A program made the position numbers and the translations under genes. From the NCBI RefSeq assembly GCF_002813375.1, contig NZ_PHUJ01000003.1, forward strand, positions 3,906,001 to 3,970,000: a DNA stretch of 64,000 bases, written 5' to 3'. The notes beneath the pieces were generated by a model that was given only the letters and a program-made list of their open reading frames with translations, made no database searches and was not told the origin of the DNA. Shown here in pieces: positions 1-8,480 of the stretch (position 1 is the first letter of the stretch; each line of letters starts with the position of its first letter). The DNA is from Pseudonocardia alni (GTDB lineage: Bacteria; Actinomycetota; Actinomycetes; Mycobacteriales; Pseudonocardiaceae).

Positions 1-45
1 GACGGCGGGGCCGAACCGCTTGGCCAGGCCGTCGATCGCCAGCAC
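1..45 (-). CDS. ABC transporter ATP-binding protein, N-terminal fragment
   Basis: Only the first 15 codons are inside the window; the gene runs off the left edge on the minus strand. From a GTG at base 45 it reads VLAIDGLAKRFGPAV, the usual opening strand of an ABC ATPase, ahead of the Walker A loop (outside the window). No convincing ribosome site is visible upstream, so the exact start is uncertain. Substrate and partners cannot be judged from this fragment. Confidence 0.45.
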   Translation of the reverse strand, partial: MLAIDGLAKRFGPAV

Positions 46-171
46 GGTCGCGACGCTACACGGGGCCGTCGCGAAGGGCCGGGGATCGATCTCCACCCGT
101 GGGTGGCAGCCCCCCTTTTCGCTCTGTAAGCTCCGCACACCGCAAAGACGCTCACCATGTCGATCGCGTAA

Positions 172-205
172 CGAAATGCGGCTCCGCTTGCGGTCCGGCA
201 TTTCG
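172..205. promoter_or_regulatory. Inverted repeat upstream of the MHS transporter, candidate operator
   Basis: Perfect 8-base arms CGAAATGC (172-179) and GCATTTCG (198-205) are separated by 18 bases and end 19 bases before the transporter start codon. The rest of 46-224 holds no gene. The spacing fits a dimeric regulator site or an mRNA stem; which protein binds is unknown. Confidence 0.4.
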
Positions 206-224
206 ACAGTGGGGGGATTATCGA

Positions 225-1598
225 ATGTCATCGACTCCGGCAGACGCTGGTCAGCAGGGTGATCAGGACGAAGTGGAGCCCTCCGTCCTGCGGAGGGCGG
301 TCGCCGCGTCGGCGATCGGAAACGCCACGGAATGGTTCGACTACGGCATCTACGCCTACCTGACGGTCGAACTGACGAACGCGTTCTTCCCGGGTGAGCT
401 GGGATATCTCGGGACCCTGCTCGGGTTCGCGATCTCGTTCGTCCTGCGGCCGCTCGGCGGCTTCGTGTGGGGTCCGCTCGGTGACCGCATCGGCAGGCAG
501 AAGGTCCTGTCGATGACGATCATCCTGATGGGTGTCGCGACGTTCCTGATCGGCGTCATCCCGTCGTACGAGACGATCGGCTGGGCCGCCCCGGCGCTCC
601 TGTTCCTGCTGCGGATCATCCAGGGCTTCTCCACCGGCGGTGAGTACGGCGGCGCCGCCACGTTCATGGCGGAGTACGCGCCGGACCGCAAGCGCGGCTT
701 CTGGGGCAGCTTCCTGGAGTTCGGCACCCTGGCCGGCTTCACGCTCGCGGTGCTGGTCGTCTTCGGCCTGGAGACCGCGATCGGCGAGCAGGCCATGCTC
801 GACTACGGCTGGCGCATCCCGTTCATGATCGCCCTGCCGCTGGCCATGATCGGTCTCTACATCCGGACCAAGCTCGAGGACACCCCGGTGTTCCGGGACC
901 TGGAGGCCGCCGGCGAGTCCGAGTCCGCCGCGACCGGAGCGCTCAAGGACCTCCTCGTACGCTACTGGCAGCCGATCCTGGCGCTGTTCGGACTGGTCAT
1001 CGCGCTGAACGTCATCAACTACACCCTGCTGACCTACATGCCGACCTACCTGCAGACGACGCTGTCGATGGACTCGGCGAGTGCCGACACCGTCGCCGTG
1101 ATCGGCCAGGTCGTGATGATGCTGCTGATCCCGTTCGCCGGTGCGCTGTCGGACCGCATCGGCCGCAAACCGTGCTGGTGGATCTCACTGGTCGGCATCT
1201 TCGTGCTGGCGATCCCGATGTACATGCTGATGGCGCAGAGCCTGCCGCTGGCGATCCTCGGGTTCACCGTGCTCGGCCTGATCTACCTGCTGCAGCTCGG
1301 GACGATCTCCGCGACGTTCCCGGCGATGTTCCCGACCCACGTCCGGTTCGCCGGCATGGCGATCTCCTACAACGTGGCGACGGCGGCGTTCGGCGGCACC
1401 GCGCCGCTGATCAACGAGGCGGCCATCGAAGGCACGGGCGACGTCCTGTTCCCGGCCTACTACATGATGGGCGCCTGCGTGGTCGGCATGATCGCGCTCT
1501 ACTTCGTCATCGAGACGAAGGGTGTGTCGATCGCCGGCCGGGACGTCCCGGGGCTCGCCGAGCACCGCGCACGCCAGGCCGCGAAGACCGGCTCCTGA
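225..1598 (+). CDS. MHS-family MFS transporter (ProP/KgtP-like proton symporter)
   Basis: A 457-residue integral membrane protein with about 12 transmembrane segments. The N-terminal GNATEWFDYGIYAYLT signature and the loop motif GDRIGRQKVL mark the metabolite:H+ symporter branch of the major facilitator superfamily, whose members import carboxylates, betaines or aromatic acids. The start ATG at 225 is preceded by a purine-rich GGGGGG tract at 211-216; a longer reading frame reaches upstream but lacks MHS similarity. It lies just outside the monooxygenase locus and could import a related organic acid, but nothing in the sequence fixes the substrate. A strong terminator follows. Confidence 0.85.
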   Translation: MSSTPADAGQQGDQDEVEPSVLRRAVAASAIGNATEWFDYGIYAYLTVELTNAFFPGELGYLGTLLGFAISFVLRPLGGFVWGPLGDRIGRQKVLSMTIILMGVATFLIGVIPSYETIGWAAPALLFLLRIIQGFSTGGEYGGAATFMAEYAPDRKRGFWGSFLEFGTLAGFTLAVLVVFGLETAIGEQAMLDYGWRIPFMIALPLAMIGLYIRTKLEDTPVFRDLEAAGESESAATGALKDLLVRYWQPILALFGLVIALNVINYTLLTYMPTYLQTTLSMDSASADTVAVIGQVVMMLLIPFAGALSDRIGRKPCWWISLVGIFVLAIPMYMLMAQSLPLAILGFTVLGLIYLLQLGTISATFPAMFPTHVRFAGMAISYNVATAAFGGTAPLINEAAIEGTGDVLFPAYYMMGACVVGMIALYFVIETKGVSIAGRDVPGLAEHRARQAAKTGS

Positions 1599-1611
1599 CG
1601 CGTACCGCCCG

Positions 1612-1644
1612 ACCGGGCCCGTCCCCACCGGGGACGGGCCCGGT
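1612..1644 (+). terminator. Terminator hairpin after the MHS transporter
   Basis: A perfect 15-base stem (ACCGGGCCCGTCCCC with its complement) closes on a 3-base loop 14 bases after the stop codon. It sits between convergent genes and probably serves both strands. Confidence 0.75.
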
Positions 1645-1650
1645 CCGCGT

Positions 1651-2751
1651 TCAGCGCCCCGCCCACCCCCGGGCCAGCGGCACGTGCCCGACCCGCGCCG
1701 CCGCCCACACCCAGGCCCAGCAGACGGTGCCGTCCTCGACGACCACCCGGATACGGGCGTACTCCGGCCCCTCGTAGGCGTCCAGGATCGCCAGCGCGGA
1801 CACCGGGTCGGCCAGCTCGACGACCCAGCCGGGCACGCCGTCGCCGGTGTCGAGGGTGAGGGCCGGGTAGTCGTGCCCGGTGTCGGCGATCCCGCCGACC
1901 GGCAGCACCGCCGGCTGCGGCAGCGTCGCCGAGGCGTGCGCGCGCAGCAGCCCGAACGCGCGCTGACCCGGCATCAGCGAGCCGTAGACGAACACCCGGG
2001 AAGGCCAATGTTCCGGCACGGGCACCCCCTCGGCGGTGTCGGCGTCGAGCCCGTCCGGGCCGGGCGTCCCGGCCTGCGCGGCGGCCCCGGCCTGGTCGAG
2101 GGCGGTGCAGGTCACCGGGGCGCCGTCGAGCACGAGCGGCCGGCGGTCGGTGCGGTCGTCCCCGGTCGGGGTCTGCGGTGCGACGTAGGCCCACGGCCGG
2201 TCCAGCACCCCGACGCCGTCGAGGAGGGTCACGCGCCCGGTCGCGACCCGGGCGAGCCGGTAGCGGGGCGGGTCGGCGTCGCGGCCCTCGACGGTGTCGA
2301 GCGCGGCGAACTGCTCCGGTGCGGCCAGCCACACGGTGTGCTCCTCCACCGCACCGTCGAGGGCGGCCAGGGTGGCCGGACGCTGGTCGTCGACGACGCG
2401 GCGACCGGCCGCCCACACCGCCGCCAGGCCCGCGGTGCGCACCCGCAGCACGACCACCGGCCCGCCCAGCCCGCGCGCGTCGCGCATCCAGGTGATCTTC
2501 GACGGGCAGGCGTTCGAGCCGTAGGCCAGCAGCGGCACCCGCCCGGCCAGCCGCGGTGCGCCCAGGCCGGTGAGCACGTCGTCGAGGCAGCGGCCGCCGG
2601 CCCGCCATCCCGAGGGCGCCGACGGGTCGGCCGTCAGCGGGTGGGTGCGGCCGTCGGTGTGCAGGAACGAGCACGGCGGCCGGGCGCCCGGGTAGGGGTC
2701 GGCGGGGAACGCCGAGTCCGGCCACGGTGCAGCGATGTCCGTTCCCGTCAT
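1651..2751 (-). CDS. Tandem gamma-glutamylcyclotransferase-like (GGCT/AIG2-fold) protein
   Basis: A protein of about 366 residues with two GGCT-like domains. The first carries LLAYGSNACPSKI near residue 75 and a VEG...YRL segment; the second carries VFVYGSLMPGQ near residue 250 and LDAYEGPEY. YGSN/YGSL is the substrate loop of the family, and the Glu in the later segments is the usual general base, so both copies keep the key residues. Family members cleave gamma-glutamyl amines or peptides to 5-oxoproline; the actual substrate here is unknown. A GTG two codons upstream (2757) is an alternative start; neither has a good ribosome site. It is convergent with the MHS transporter. Confidence 0.7.
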   Translation of the reverse strand: MTGTDIAAPWPDSAFPADPYPGARPPCSFLHTDGRTHPLTADPSAPSGWRAGGRCLDDVLTGLGAPRLAGRVPLLAYGSNACPSKITWMRDARGLGGPVVVLRVRTAGLAAVWAAGRRVVDDQRPATLAALDGAVEEHTVWLAAPEQFAALDTVEGRDADPPRYRLARVATGRVTLLDGVGVLDRPWAYVAPQTPTGDDRTDRRPLVLDGAPVTCTALDQAGAAAQAGTPGPDGLDADTAEGVPVPEHWPSRVFVYGSLMPGQRAFGLLRAHASATLPQPAVLPVGGIADTGHDYPALTLDTGDGVPGWVVELADPVSALAILDAYEGPEYARIRVVVEDGTVCWAWVWAAARVGHVPLARGWAGR

Positions 2752-2781
2752 GGGCACGGACCGTAGATCAACGACCGGGGC

Positions 2782-3009
2782 TCAGCGGTGCGCGCCCGGG
2801 TAGCGCCGTCGCAGCAGCGCCGCCGCCAGGGCGAACAGCGCCAGGACCGACAGCACGGACACCACGACGAGCACCGCCGTCGAGGTGCCGGCGGGCAGCA
2901 GCATGAGGGGCCAGAGCACGGCGACCAGCACGATCAGCGCGGCGACGGCGCCGCGCAGCGGGGCCGGGACGCCGTCGGGGATCAGGAACAACCGTCGGAG
3001 CAGGGCCAT
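2782..3009 (-). CDS. Small two-helix membrane protein
   Basis: A 75-residue protein, MALLRRLFLIPDG..., with two hydrophobic segments (roughly residues 19-40 and 44-66) and a basic tail RRRYPGAHR. It resembles the neighbouring small protein at 3058-3306 in layout: basic N-terminus, a proline-containing turn, two helices, and an arginine pair ending the second helix. The two lie 48 bases apart on the same strand downstream of the activator gene. No family was recognised and no function is assigned. Confidence 0.5.
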   Translation of the reverse strand: MALLRRLFLIPDGVPAPLRGAVAALIVLVAVLWPLMLLPAGTSTAVLVVVSVLSVLALFALAAALLRRRYPGAHR

Positions 3010-3057
3010 GGTCCGACGGTAGGGGCCGTCCGGGGGCGTCGCAGTCCGTACGGGCCG

Positions 3058-3306
3058 TCACCCCTCGTGTCGGCGCCTGCCCTGCGTCGCCGCCCGGCGC
3101 AGCAGCGCCGCGGTCAGCAGCATCAGTCCCAGCACCGCGAGCGCGGACATGACCACCCGCAGCCACAGCGGCGCCGGGTCCGGCAGCAGCATCGCGATGA
3201 CGAACACCCCGGCCATCGAGCTGCTCAGCAGGATCATCACCAGCAGCGGGGGCGGCTTGCCCTCCGGGAAGGAGAACGCGCGGACGATCCGGCTGCGGCG
3301 ACCCAC
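3058..3306 (-). CDS. Small two-helix membrane protein, possible paralogue of its neighbour
   Basis: An 82-residue protein with a basic N-terminus (MGRRSRIVRAFSFPEGKPPP), two hydrophobic helices (about residues 21-42 and 48-68) and a charged tail. The GTG start lies 10 bases after the stop of the MimR/AcoR-type regulator gene, so co-transcription is likely. It shares its layout with the downstream 75-residue protein, suggesting an old tandem duplication. Function unknown. Confidence 0.5.
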   Translation of the reverse strand: MGRRSRIVRAFSFPEGKPPPLLVMILLSSSMAGVFVIAMLLPDPAPLWLRVVMSALAVLGLMLLTAALLRRAATQGRRRHEG

Positions 3307-3316
3307 GCCGCGCAGG

Positions 3317-5236
3317 CTACCGGGACATCCCCGCCCCCTCCGGCGTCGCGATGCCGTAGCCGCGGATCTTGCGGTAGATCGTGGCCCGGCTCATCCCGAG
3401 CCGGCGCGCGGCCTCGGCCTTGTTGCCGTCGGCGTCGAGCAGGGCGTCGACGATGGCGTCGCACTCGATCGACTCCAGCGGGGTCAGCACCCGCCGGGCC
3501 AGCACCCGCGTCTCCGGCGGCAGGTCCTCCAGCCGGATCACCCCGGTCCGGCGACGGCTCACGACCTTGCGCAGCACCTGGTAGAGCTGCTCGACGTTGC
3601 CCGGCCACCGGTGCCGCATCAGCACCCGCAGGGCCTCCGGCGCACAGGTCAGGTCGGCGCCGCGCGTCAGCCGGGCGAGCAGGTACGGCACCAGCTCGGC
3701 GACGTCCTCCACGTGGTGGCGCAGCGGCGGGACCTCGATGGTGCGCGGGAAGCAGTCCAGCAGCGACGCGAGCTCGGGTGAGTCGGTCGTCCGGGAGCTG
3801 CCGCGGGTCGCGACGACCCAGGCCCGCTCCGGGTCGGTCGACTCGCGGTGCGGCTCGAGCACGTCGGCGAGCGCCGCCGCGGCGGCCGGGGGGAGCCGGT
3901 CGACCTCGCGCAGCACCAGCGTCCCGCCGCCGCCGTCGAGCTCGTCGGACACCTCGGAGAGCCATCGCGGGCCCACGTCGCCGGCGTCGAGCACACGCAC
4001 GTGCCCGGCGGGGGAGTGGAGGTGGTGAGTGGCGCGGGCCAGCGTGGTCCGGCCGGAGCCGTGCTCGCCCTGCAGCACCAGCCACTCGTTGGTGCGGAAG
4101 TGCCGGTCCACCGCCTGGGCGCACTTGGTCCACAGCGCCCCCGAGCCGACGGCGGTCGGCAGCGCGGTGGTGATCGTCGGGGTCGCGGAGCCGCGGCCGA
4201 CGGTGTCGCGGTGGGTCAGGCTCACCTGCAGGATGCCGCCCGCCGAGCCCGCCTCGTTCCAGCTCGGCCGGCACTGCACGCGCGCGGTCGCCCCGCTCGG
4301 CAGGTCGACGACGAGCTGGCGGTTGCGTCCGGCCCGCAGCGCGTCGGTCGCCCCGGCGAGCAGCGGGACCTGGTCACCGGGTGCGATGAGCTCGCGGGCG
4401 CGGTCGTTCATCATCACGAGGTCGTCGCCGACGGCGAGCACCGCGGAGTCGCCCCCGCGCTGGACCGCGGTCAGGTAGTCGTGCAGCAGCGTCAGCTCGT
4501 GCCGCCCGGACGCGGCGAGCAGCGCCTCCTCGATGCGGCGGGCCGTCGTCGCGGCGGTGGCGACCATCAGCGCGTTGGCCTCGCTCCGCCAGCAGGTCAG
4601 GTCGACGACGCCGAGGATCTTGCCGGTCACCGGGTGCCGGATCGGGGCGCCGGCACAGGCCAGGTCCTCCAGGTGCTCGACGAAGTGCTCGTGCCCGAAC
4701 ACCTCGGTCGGGCGCCTGCCCTCCAGCGCGGTGCCGATGCCGTTGGTGCCGACGTGCTGCTCGGCGTAGGAGAAACCGGGGACGAGCCACACCCGGTCCA
4801 GGTGCTGACGCAGCGCGGAGTCACCGGTCCGGCGGTCGAGGACGACACCGTCGCCGTCGCAGAGGATGAGGCTGACCGGCTCGGTGGCGAACTGGTCGCA
4901 CAGCTCGGAGACGATCGGCGTGGCCGCCCGCACCAGCGGGCTGTCGGTCTCGCGGCCGATCTCGGGCAGGTCGATGGAGTCGGGCGCGACGTCGCTGTCC
5001 CGCGACCGGATCCAGGACGCCAGGATCGGCGGGCGGACCGAGTCCTCACGCATCTGCTCGTGGTGCAGGAACGCGTCGCGGGCCGCCGCGATGCGTTCGG
5101 CCGCGGCGCTGGTGCTGGTCCTGGTGGCGGGTGTGGGCGCCGAGCCGGTGACGGGGGAGTCATGTCCGTGTCGCGGGCGCGGCGTCGGCCGGCCCGCCCG
5201 GGTGGCGCCCTGCGCGCCGTCGGGCAGGGGTCTCAC
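3317..5236 (-). CDS. MimR/AcoR-type GAF-Fis transcriptional activator of the monooxygenase cluster
   Basis: A 639-residue regulator. A GAF-type sensor spans about residues 105-240, an AAA+-like region about 365-565, and a C-terminal Fis helix-turn-helix (NKAEAARRLGMSRATIYRKI, near 605-624) binds DNA. Walker A is recognisable (GEHGSGRT, 390-397). The segment that should carry the sigma-54-contacting GAFTGA loop is deleted, and the Walker B acidic pair reads RE instead of DE (TLVLREV). This matches actinobacterial relatives such as MimR, which activate di-iron monooxygenase operons without sigma-54. The GTG start at 5236 is supported by GAGGAGG about 7 bases upstream. Divergent from prmA, it is the obvious candidate for inducer sensing. 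Confidence 0.88.
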   Translation of the reverse strand: MRPLPDGAQGATRAGRPTPRPRHGHDSPVTGSAPTPATRTSTSAAAERIAAARDAFLHHEQMREDSVRPPILASWIRSRDSDVAPDSIDLPEIGRETDSPLVRAATPIVSELCDQFATEPVSLILCDGDGVVLDRRTGDSALRQHLDRVWLVPGFSYAEQHVGTNGIGTALEGRRPTEVFGHEHFVEHLEDLACAGAPIRHPVTGKILGVVDLTCWRSEANALMVATAATTARRIEEALLAASGRHELTLLHDYLTAVQRGGDSAVLAVGDDLVMMNDRARELIAPGDQVPLLAGATDALRAGRNRQLVVDLPSGATARVQCRPSWNEAGSAGGILQVSLTHRDTVGRGSATPTITTALPTAVGSGALWTKCAQAVDRHFRTNEWLVLQGEHGSGRTTLARATHHLHSPAGHVRVLDAGDVGPRWLSEVSDELDGGGGTLVLREVDRLPPAAAAALADVLEPHRESTDPERAWVVATRGSSRTTDSPELASLLDCFPRTIEVPPLRHHVEDVAELVPYLLARLTRGADLTCAPEALRVLMRHRWPGNVEQLYQVLRKVVSRRRTGVIRLEDLPPETRVLARRVLTPLESIECDAIVDALLDADGNKAEAARRLGMSRATIYRKIRGYGIATPEGAGMSR

Positions 5237-5565
5237 ACACGGCCTCCTCGCCTGTGTCGAGCTCGGGACACGACCACCGAGGACCCGCGTACGACAGCGG
5301 TGACCTGCCCGGATCCCGTGGTCACGGCGACGGTACGCGCCGTGAGAGCAAGATCACCACAGGTAGTGGGGCGGAAGAGTCTCATATTGAGACCTCGAAT
5401 GCCTGCCGGACCATGTGTGATTCGCAGCACGGAAGACAGACGGCACCGGCGCCGCGGCATCCACCCACGTCACCGGGTCGTCCGAGCTCCGTGCACGACC
5501 ACGACATCGGGCTACCCGCGCTCGCCCGCTGATCCGACCACAACCCACCACCGTGAGGAGACGAC
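5237..5565. promoter_or_regulatory. Divergent promoter region between the activator and prmA
   Basis: This 329-base gap carries the control signals of both divergent genes and no coding sequence that I can support. Besides the palindrome at 5379-5393 it has a GTCTCA half-site at 5230-5235 overlapping the activator start. The prmA ribosome site GAGGAG is at 5555-5560. I found no sigma-54 -24/-12 element. Confidence 0.6.
5379..5393. promoter_or_regulatory. Palindrome GTCTCATATTGAGAC, candidate activator binding site
   Basis: Perfect 6-base arms GTCTCA and TGAGAC flank TAT, about 170 bases before the prmA start and 145 from the activator start. Upstream palindromes at this distance are typical of enhancer-like AcoR-family sites. 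That the neighbouring regulator binds here is inference. Confidence 0.55.
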
Positions 5566-7218
5566 GTGAGTCGGCAGAGTTTGGCGAAGGCTCACCAGAA
5601 GATCCAGGAGCTTTCCTGGGAGCCGCAGTACCACGAGCCGTACATGAAGTACGGAACCGACTACACCTTCAAGAAGGCGGCGAAGAAGGACCCGCTCAAG
5701 CAGGTCCTGCGCTCGTACTTCCCGATGGAGGAGGAGAAGGACCACCGCGTCTACGGCGCCCAGGACGGTGCCATCCGCGGCAACATGTTCCGGCAGGTGC
5801 AGGAGCGCTGGCTGGAGTGGCAGAAGCTCTTCCTGTCGATCATCCCGTTGCCGGAGATCTCGGCGGCGCGCTCGATGCCGATGCTGTTCCACGTGGTGCC
5901 GAACCCGGAGCTGCACAACGGCCAGGCGATCCAGATGATCGACGAGGTTCGGCACAGCACGATCCAGCAGAACCTCAAGCGCCTGTACATGAACAACTAC
6001 ATCGACCCGGCGGGCTTCAACAACTCGCTGCGGAACTTCCAGTCGGACTACTGCGGCACCATCGGCCGCCAGTTCGCGGAGGGGTTCATCACCGGTGACG
6101 CCATCACCGCCGCGTCGATCTACCTGACCATCGTCGCGGAGACCGCGTTCACGAACACCCTGTTCGTGGCGATGCCGGCGGAGGCGGCCGCCAACGGCGA
6201 CTACCTGCTGCCGACGGTGTTCCACTCGGTGCAGTCCGACGAGTCGCGGCACATCTCCAACGGCTACGCCACGCTCCTGATGGCGCTGTCGGACGAGGAC
6301 AACCGCCAGCTGCTCGAGCGCGACCTGCGCTACGCGTGGTGGAACAACCACCGCGTCGTCGACGCCGCCATCGGTACCTTCATCGAGTACGGCACGAAGG
6401 ACCGCCGCAAGGACCGCGAGTCCTACGCGGAGATGTGGCGCCGCTGGATCTACGACGACTACTACCGCAGCTACCTGCTGCCGCTCGAGAAGTACGGCCT
6501 GGTGATCCCGCACGACCTGGTCGAGGAGTCCTGGAACCAGATCTGGAACAAGGGCTACGTCCACGAGGTCGCGCAGTTCTTCGCCACCGGCTGGTGCGCC
6601 AACTACTGGCGCATCGACGGCATGACCGACACCGACTTCGAGTGGTTCGAGTACAAGTACCCGGGCTGGTACGACCGGTACGGCAAGTGGTGGGAGAACT
6701 ACAACCGCCTCGCCAAGCCGAACGGTCACCACGCCATCGTGGCCGAGGACGTCGACTACGTGTACCCGCACCGCTGCTGGACCTGCATGGTCCCGTGTCT
6801 GGTGCGTGAGGACATGGTCGTCGACAAGGTGGACGGCCAGTGGCGCACGTACTGCCACGAGGTCTGCCGCTGGACCGACGCCGAGGCCTTCCGGCCCGTG
6901 TACCAGGGTCGCGAGACCCCGAACATGGGCAAGCTCGTGGGTCACCGCGAGTGGGAGACGCTCTACCACGGCTGGAACTGGGCCGACGTCGTCCAGGACA
7001 TGGGCTTCGTCCGTGACGACGGCAAGACGCTGACCGCTCAGCCGCACCTCGATCTCGACCCGAAGAAGATGTGGACGCTGGACCACATGCGGCGCATGCC
7101 GCACCTGGCCAGCCCCAACGTCATCCTCAACGAGATGAGCGACGCCGAGCGCGAGGCGTTCGTGGCGGACTACAACCGCCAGGGGCCGGGAGGCCGGCCC
7201 GCGCCCACCGACGCCTGA
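5566..7218 (+). CDS. prmA: Soluble di-iron monooxygenase hydroxylase, alpha subunit (propane/THF monooxygenase type)
   Basis: The 550-residue catalytic subunit of a group 5 soluble di-iron monooxygenase, which inserts one oxygen atom of O2 into alkanes or cyclic ethers. The six iron ligands are visible: Glu97, the EVRH pair Glu127/His130, Glu192, and the ESRH pair Glu226/His229. The length fits PrmA/MimA/ThmA. The GTG start at 5566 has GAGGAG five bases upstream. It leads the order alpha-reductase-beta-coupling protein shared by prm, mim and thm clusters. Propane/acetone-type chemistry is more likely than THF oxidation because no thm-specific dehydrogenase accompanies it, but sequence alone does not settle the substrate. 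Confidence 0.93.
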   Translation: MSRQSLAKAHQKIQELSWEPQYHEPYMKYGTDYTFKKAAKKDPLKQVLRSYFPMEEEKDHRVYGAQDGAIRGNMFRQVQERWLEWQKLFLSIIPLPEISAARSMPMLFHVVPNPELHNGQAIQMIDEVRHSTIQQNLKRLYMNNYIDPAGFNNSLRNFQSDYCGTIGRQFAEGFITGDAITAASIYLTIVAETAFTNTLFVAMPAEAAANGDYLLPTVFHSVQSDESRHISNGYATLLMALSDEDNRQLLERDLRYAWWNNHRVVDAAIGTFIEYGTKDRRKDRESYAEMWRRWIYDDYYRSYLLPLEKYGLVIPHDLVEESWNQIWNKGYVHEVAQFFATGWCANYWRIDGMTDTDFEWFEYKYPGWYDRYGKWWENYNRLAKPNGHHAIVAEDVDYVYPHRCWTCMVPCLVREDMVVDKVDGQWRTYCHEVCRWTDAEAFRPVYQGRETPNMGKLVGHREWETLYHGWNWADVVQDMGFVRDDGKTLTAQPHLDLDPKKMWTLDHMRRMPHLASPNVILNEMSDAEREAFVADYNRQGPGGRPAPTDA

Positions 7219-7233
7219 GCGCGGGTCAGGCGA

Positions 7234-7275
7234 GGGGAGGGGGTCCCCGTCATGCCATGACGGGTCCCTCTCCCC
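7234..7275 (+). terminator. Hairpin 1 between prmA and prmB (attenuator or processing signal)
   Basis: An imperfect stem of about 20 bases starts 15 bases after the prmA stop. GGGGAG and CCCGTCATG on the left pair with CATGACGGG and CTCCCC on the right. There is no T-tract. Because prmBCD must still be expressed, partial termination or 3'-end protection of prmA mRNA is more likely than full termination. Confidence 0.6.
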
Positions 7276-7279
7276 GCGG

Positions 7280-7310
7280 CCCGGCCGGGGGGTCGTCTTC
7301 CCCGGCCGGG
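7280..7310 (+). terminator. Hairpin 2 between prmA and prmB
   Basis: Perfect 11-base arms CCCGGCCGGGG (7280-7290) and CCCCGGCCGGG (7300-7310) enclose a 9-base loop, directly after hairpin 1. The rest of the 7219-7424 gap leads to the prmB ribosome site AGAGAGG at about 7406-7412. Confidence 0.6.
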
Positions 7311-7424
7311 TCACCCCGGGACTCCCGTCCGCCGGGCGGGGCCCGGGGCGACGCCTGCCCACGTCTGTCCGATTGGTCTTTTTTCTCACGCCATTCGTCA
7401 CGCCAAGAGAGGTGGTCTGCGCTC

Positions 7425-8480
7425 GTGGGCGACAAACACGTCGTGCGGTTCGAGCCCGTCGGCATCGAGATCGAGGTCGACGAGGACCAGAACATCCTCC
7501 GCGCCGCGGCCGAGCAGGGCGTCCAGCTCATGCACGGTTGCAAGGAGGGCCAGTGCTCGGCCTGCAAGTCCTTCGTGCTCGAGGGCGAGGACATCGAGTA
7601 CGACAGCTACTCGACCTTCGCGCTCCCGGACTACGAGAAGGAGGAGGGCCACACCCTCCTGTGCCGGGCGCATGCCTACGAGGACCTGGTCATCGAACTG
7701 ACCAACTACGACGAGGAGATCATCCGGTCCGGCCTGCCCCTCACCAAGGGCGTGGTCGAGGTCGTGTCGGTCGAGGCCGTCACCCACGACATGCGGCATC
7801 TGACCGTCAAGCTGGTCGAGCCGTCGGAGATCAAGTTCTTCCCCGGGCAGTACATGGACCTCGTCTGCCCCGGGACCGAGGAGAGCCGTTCGTTCTCCAT
7901 GGCCAACACCCCCAACCGGGACGGCACCTACGAGTTCGTCATCAAGGTCTACCCGGGTGGGTTGTTCGGGACCTGGCTCGACGAGAAGGCCGCTCCCGGT
8001 GACCGGCTCGATGTCGAGGCGCCCTTCGGCACCTTCACCCTCCGTCAGAACCGCAGCTCGCCGATCGTCTTCGTCGGCGGTGGCGCCGGCATGGCGCCGG
8101 TACTGGGCCTGCTGCGGGCGATGGCCGATGGCGGCGTCGAACGACGGGCCACCTTCTACTACGGCGCGCGCACCGCGGCCGATCTCTGCTTCGAGAAGGA
8201 GATCGCCGAACTGGCGCCCCAGCTCAACGGCTTCCGGTACGTCCCCGCCCTGTCCGACGGCGACGGCGGGGACTGGGCCGGCGAGACCGGTCTGATCACC
8301 GAGGTGGTCAGGCGCAACGAATCCGATCTGAAGGGAGCGGATGCCTACGTCTGCGGTCCCCCGCCGATGGTCGACGCGGCGATCGCGACGCTGACCCAGC
8401 TGGGTGTGAGTGAGACCAACATCTTCTACGACAAGTTCACCACGACCGGTGAGCAAGAAGGCGAGGACGGACAGCAATGA
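7425..8480 (+). CDS. prmB: Di-iron monooxygenase reductase (2Fe-2S ferredoxin-FAD-NADH)
   Basis: A 351-residue reductase that passes electrons from NAD(P)H through FAD and a 2Fe-2S cluster to the hydroxylase. The N-terminal plant-type ferredoxin domain has Cys39, Cys44, Cys47 and Cys80. The FAD domain has the RSFSMANTP motif. The nucleotide domain has GGGAGMAPVLGLL and ends with CGPPPMVDAA. The GTG at 7425 was chosen because homology begins there; the reading frame is open further upstream into the hairpin region. Its stop overlaps the prmC start by four bases (ATGA), so the two are translationally coupled. Confidence 0.92.
   Translation: MGDKHVVRFEPVGIEIEVDEDQNILRAAAEQGVQLMHGCKEGQCSACKSFVLEGEDIEYDSYSTFALPDYEKEEGHTLLCRAHAYEDLVIELTNYDEEIIRSGLPLTKGVVEVVSVEAVTHDMRHLTVKLVEPSEIKFFPGQYMDLVCPGTEESRSFSMANTPNRDGTYEFVIKVYPGGLFGTWLDEKAAPGDRLDVEAPFGTFTLRQNRSSPIVFVGGGAGMAPVLGLLRAMADGGVERRATFYYGARTAADLCFEKEIAELAPQLNGFRYVPALSDGDGGDWAGETGLITEVVRRNESDLKGADAYVCGPPPMVDAAIATLTQLGVSETNIFYDKFTTTGEQEGEDGQQ

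Noticed and set aside
5237-5565. Sigma-54 (-24/-12) promoter for prmA
   Set aside because: No TGGC-N8-TGC element is present and the activator lacks GAFTGA.
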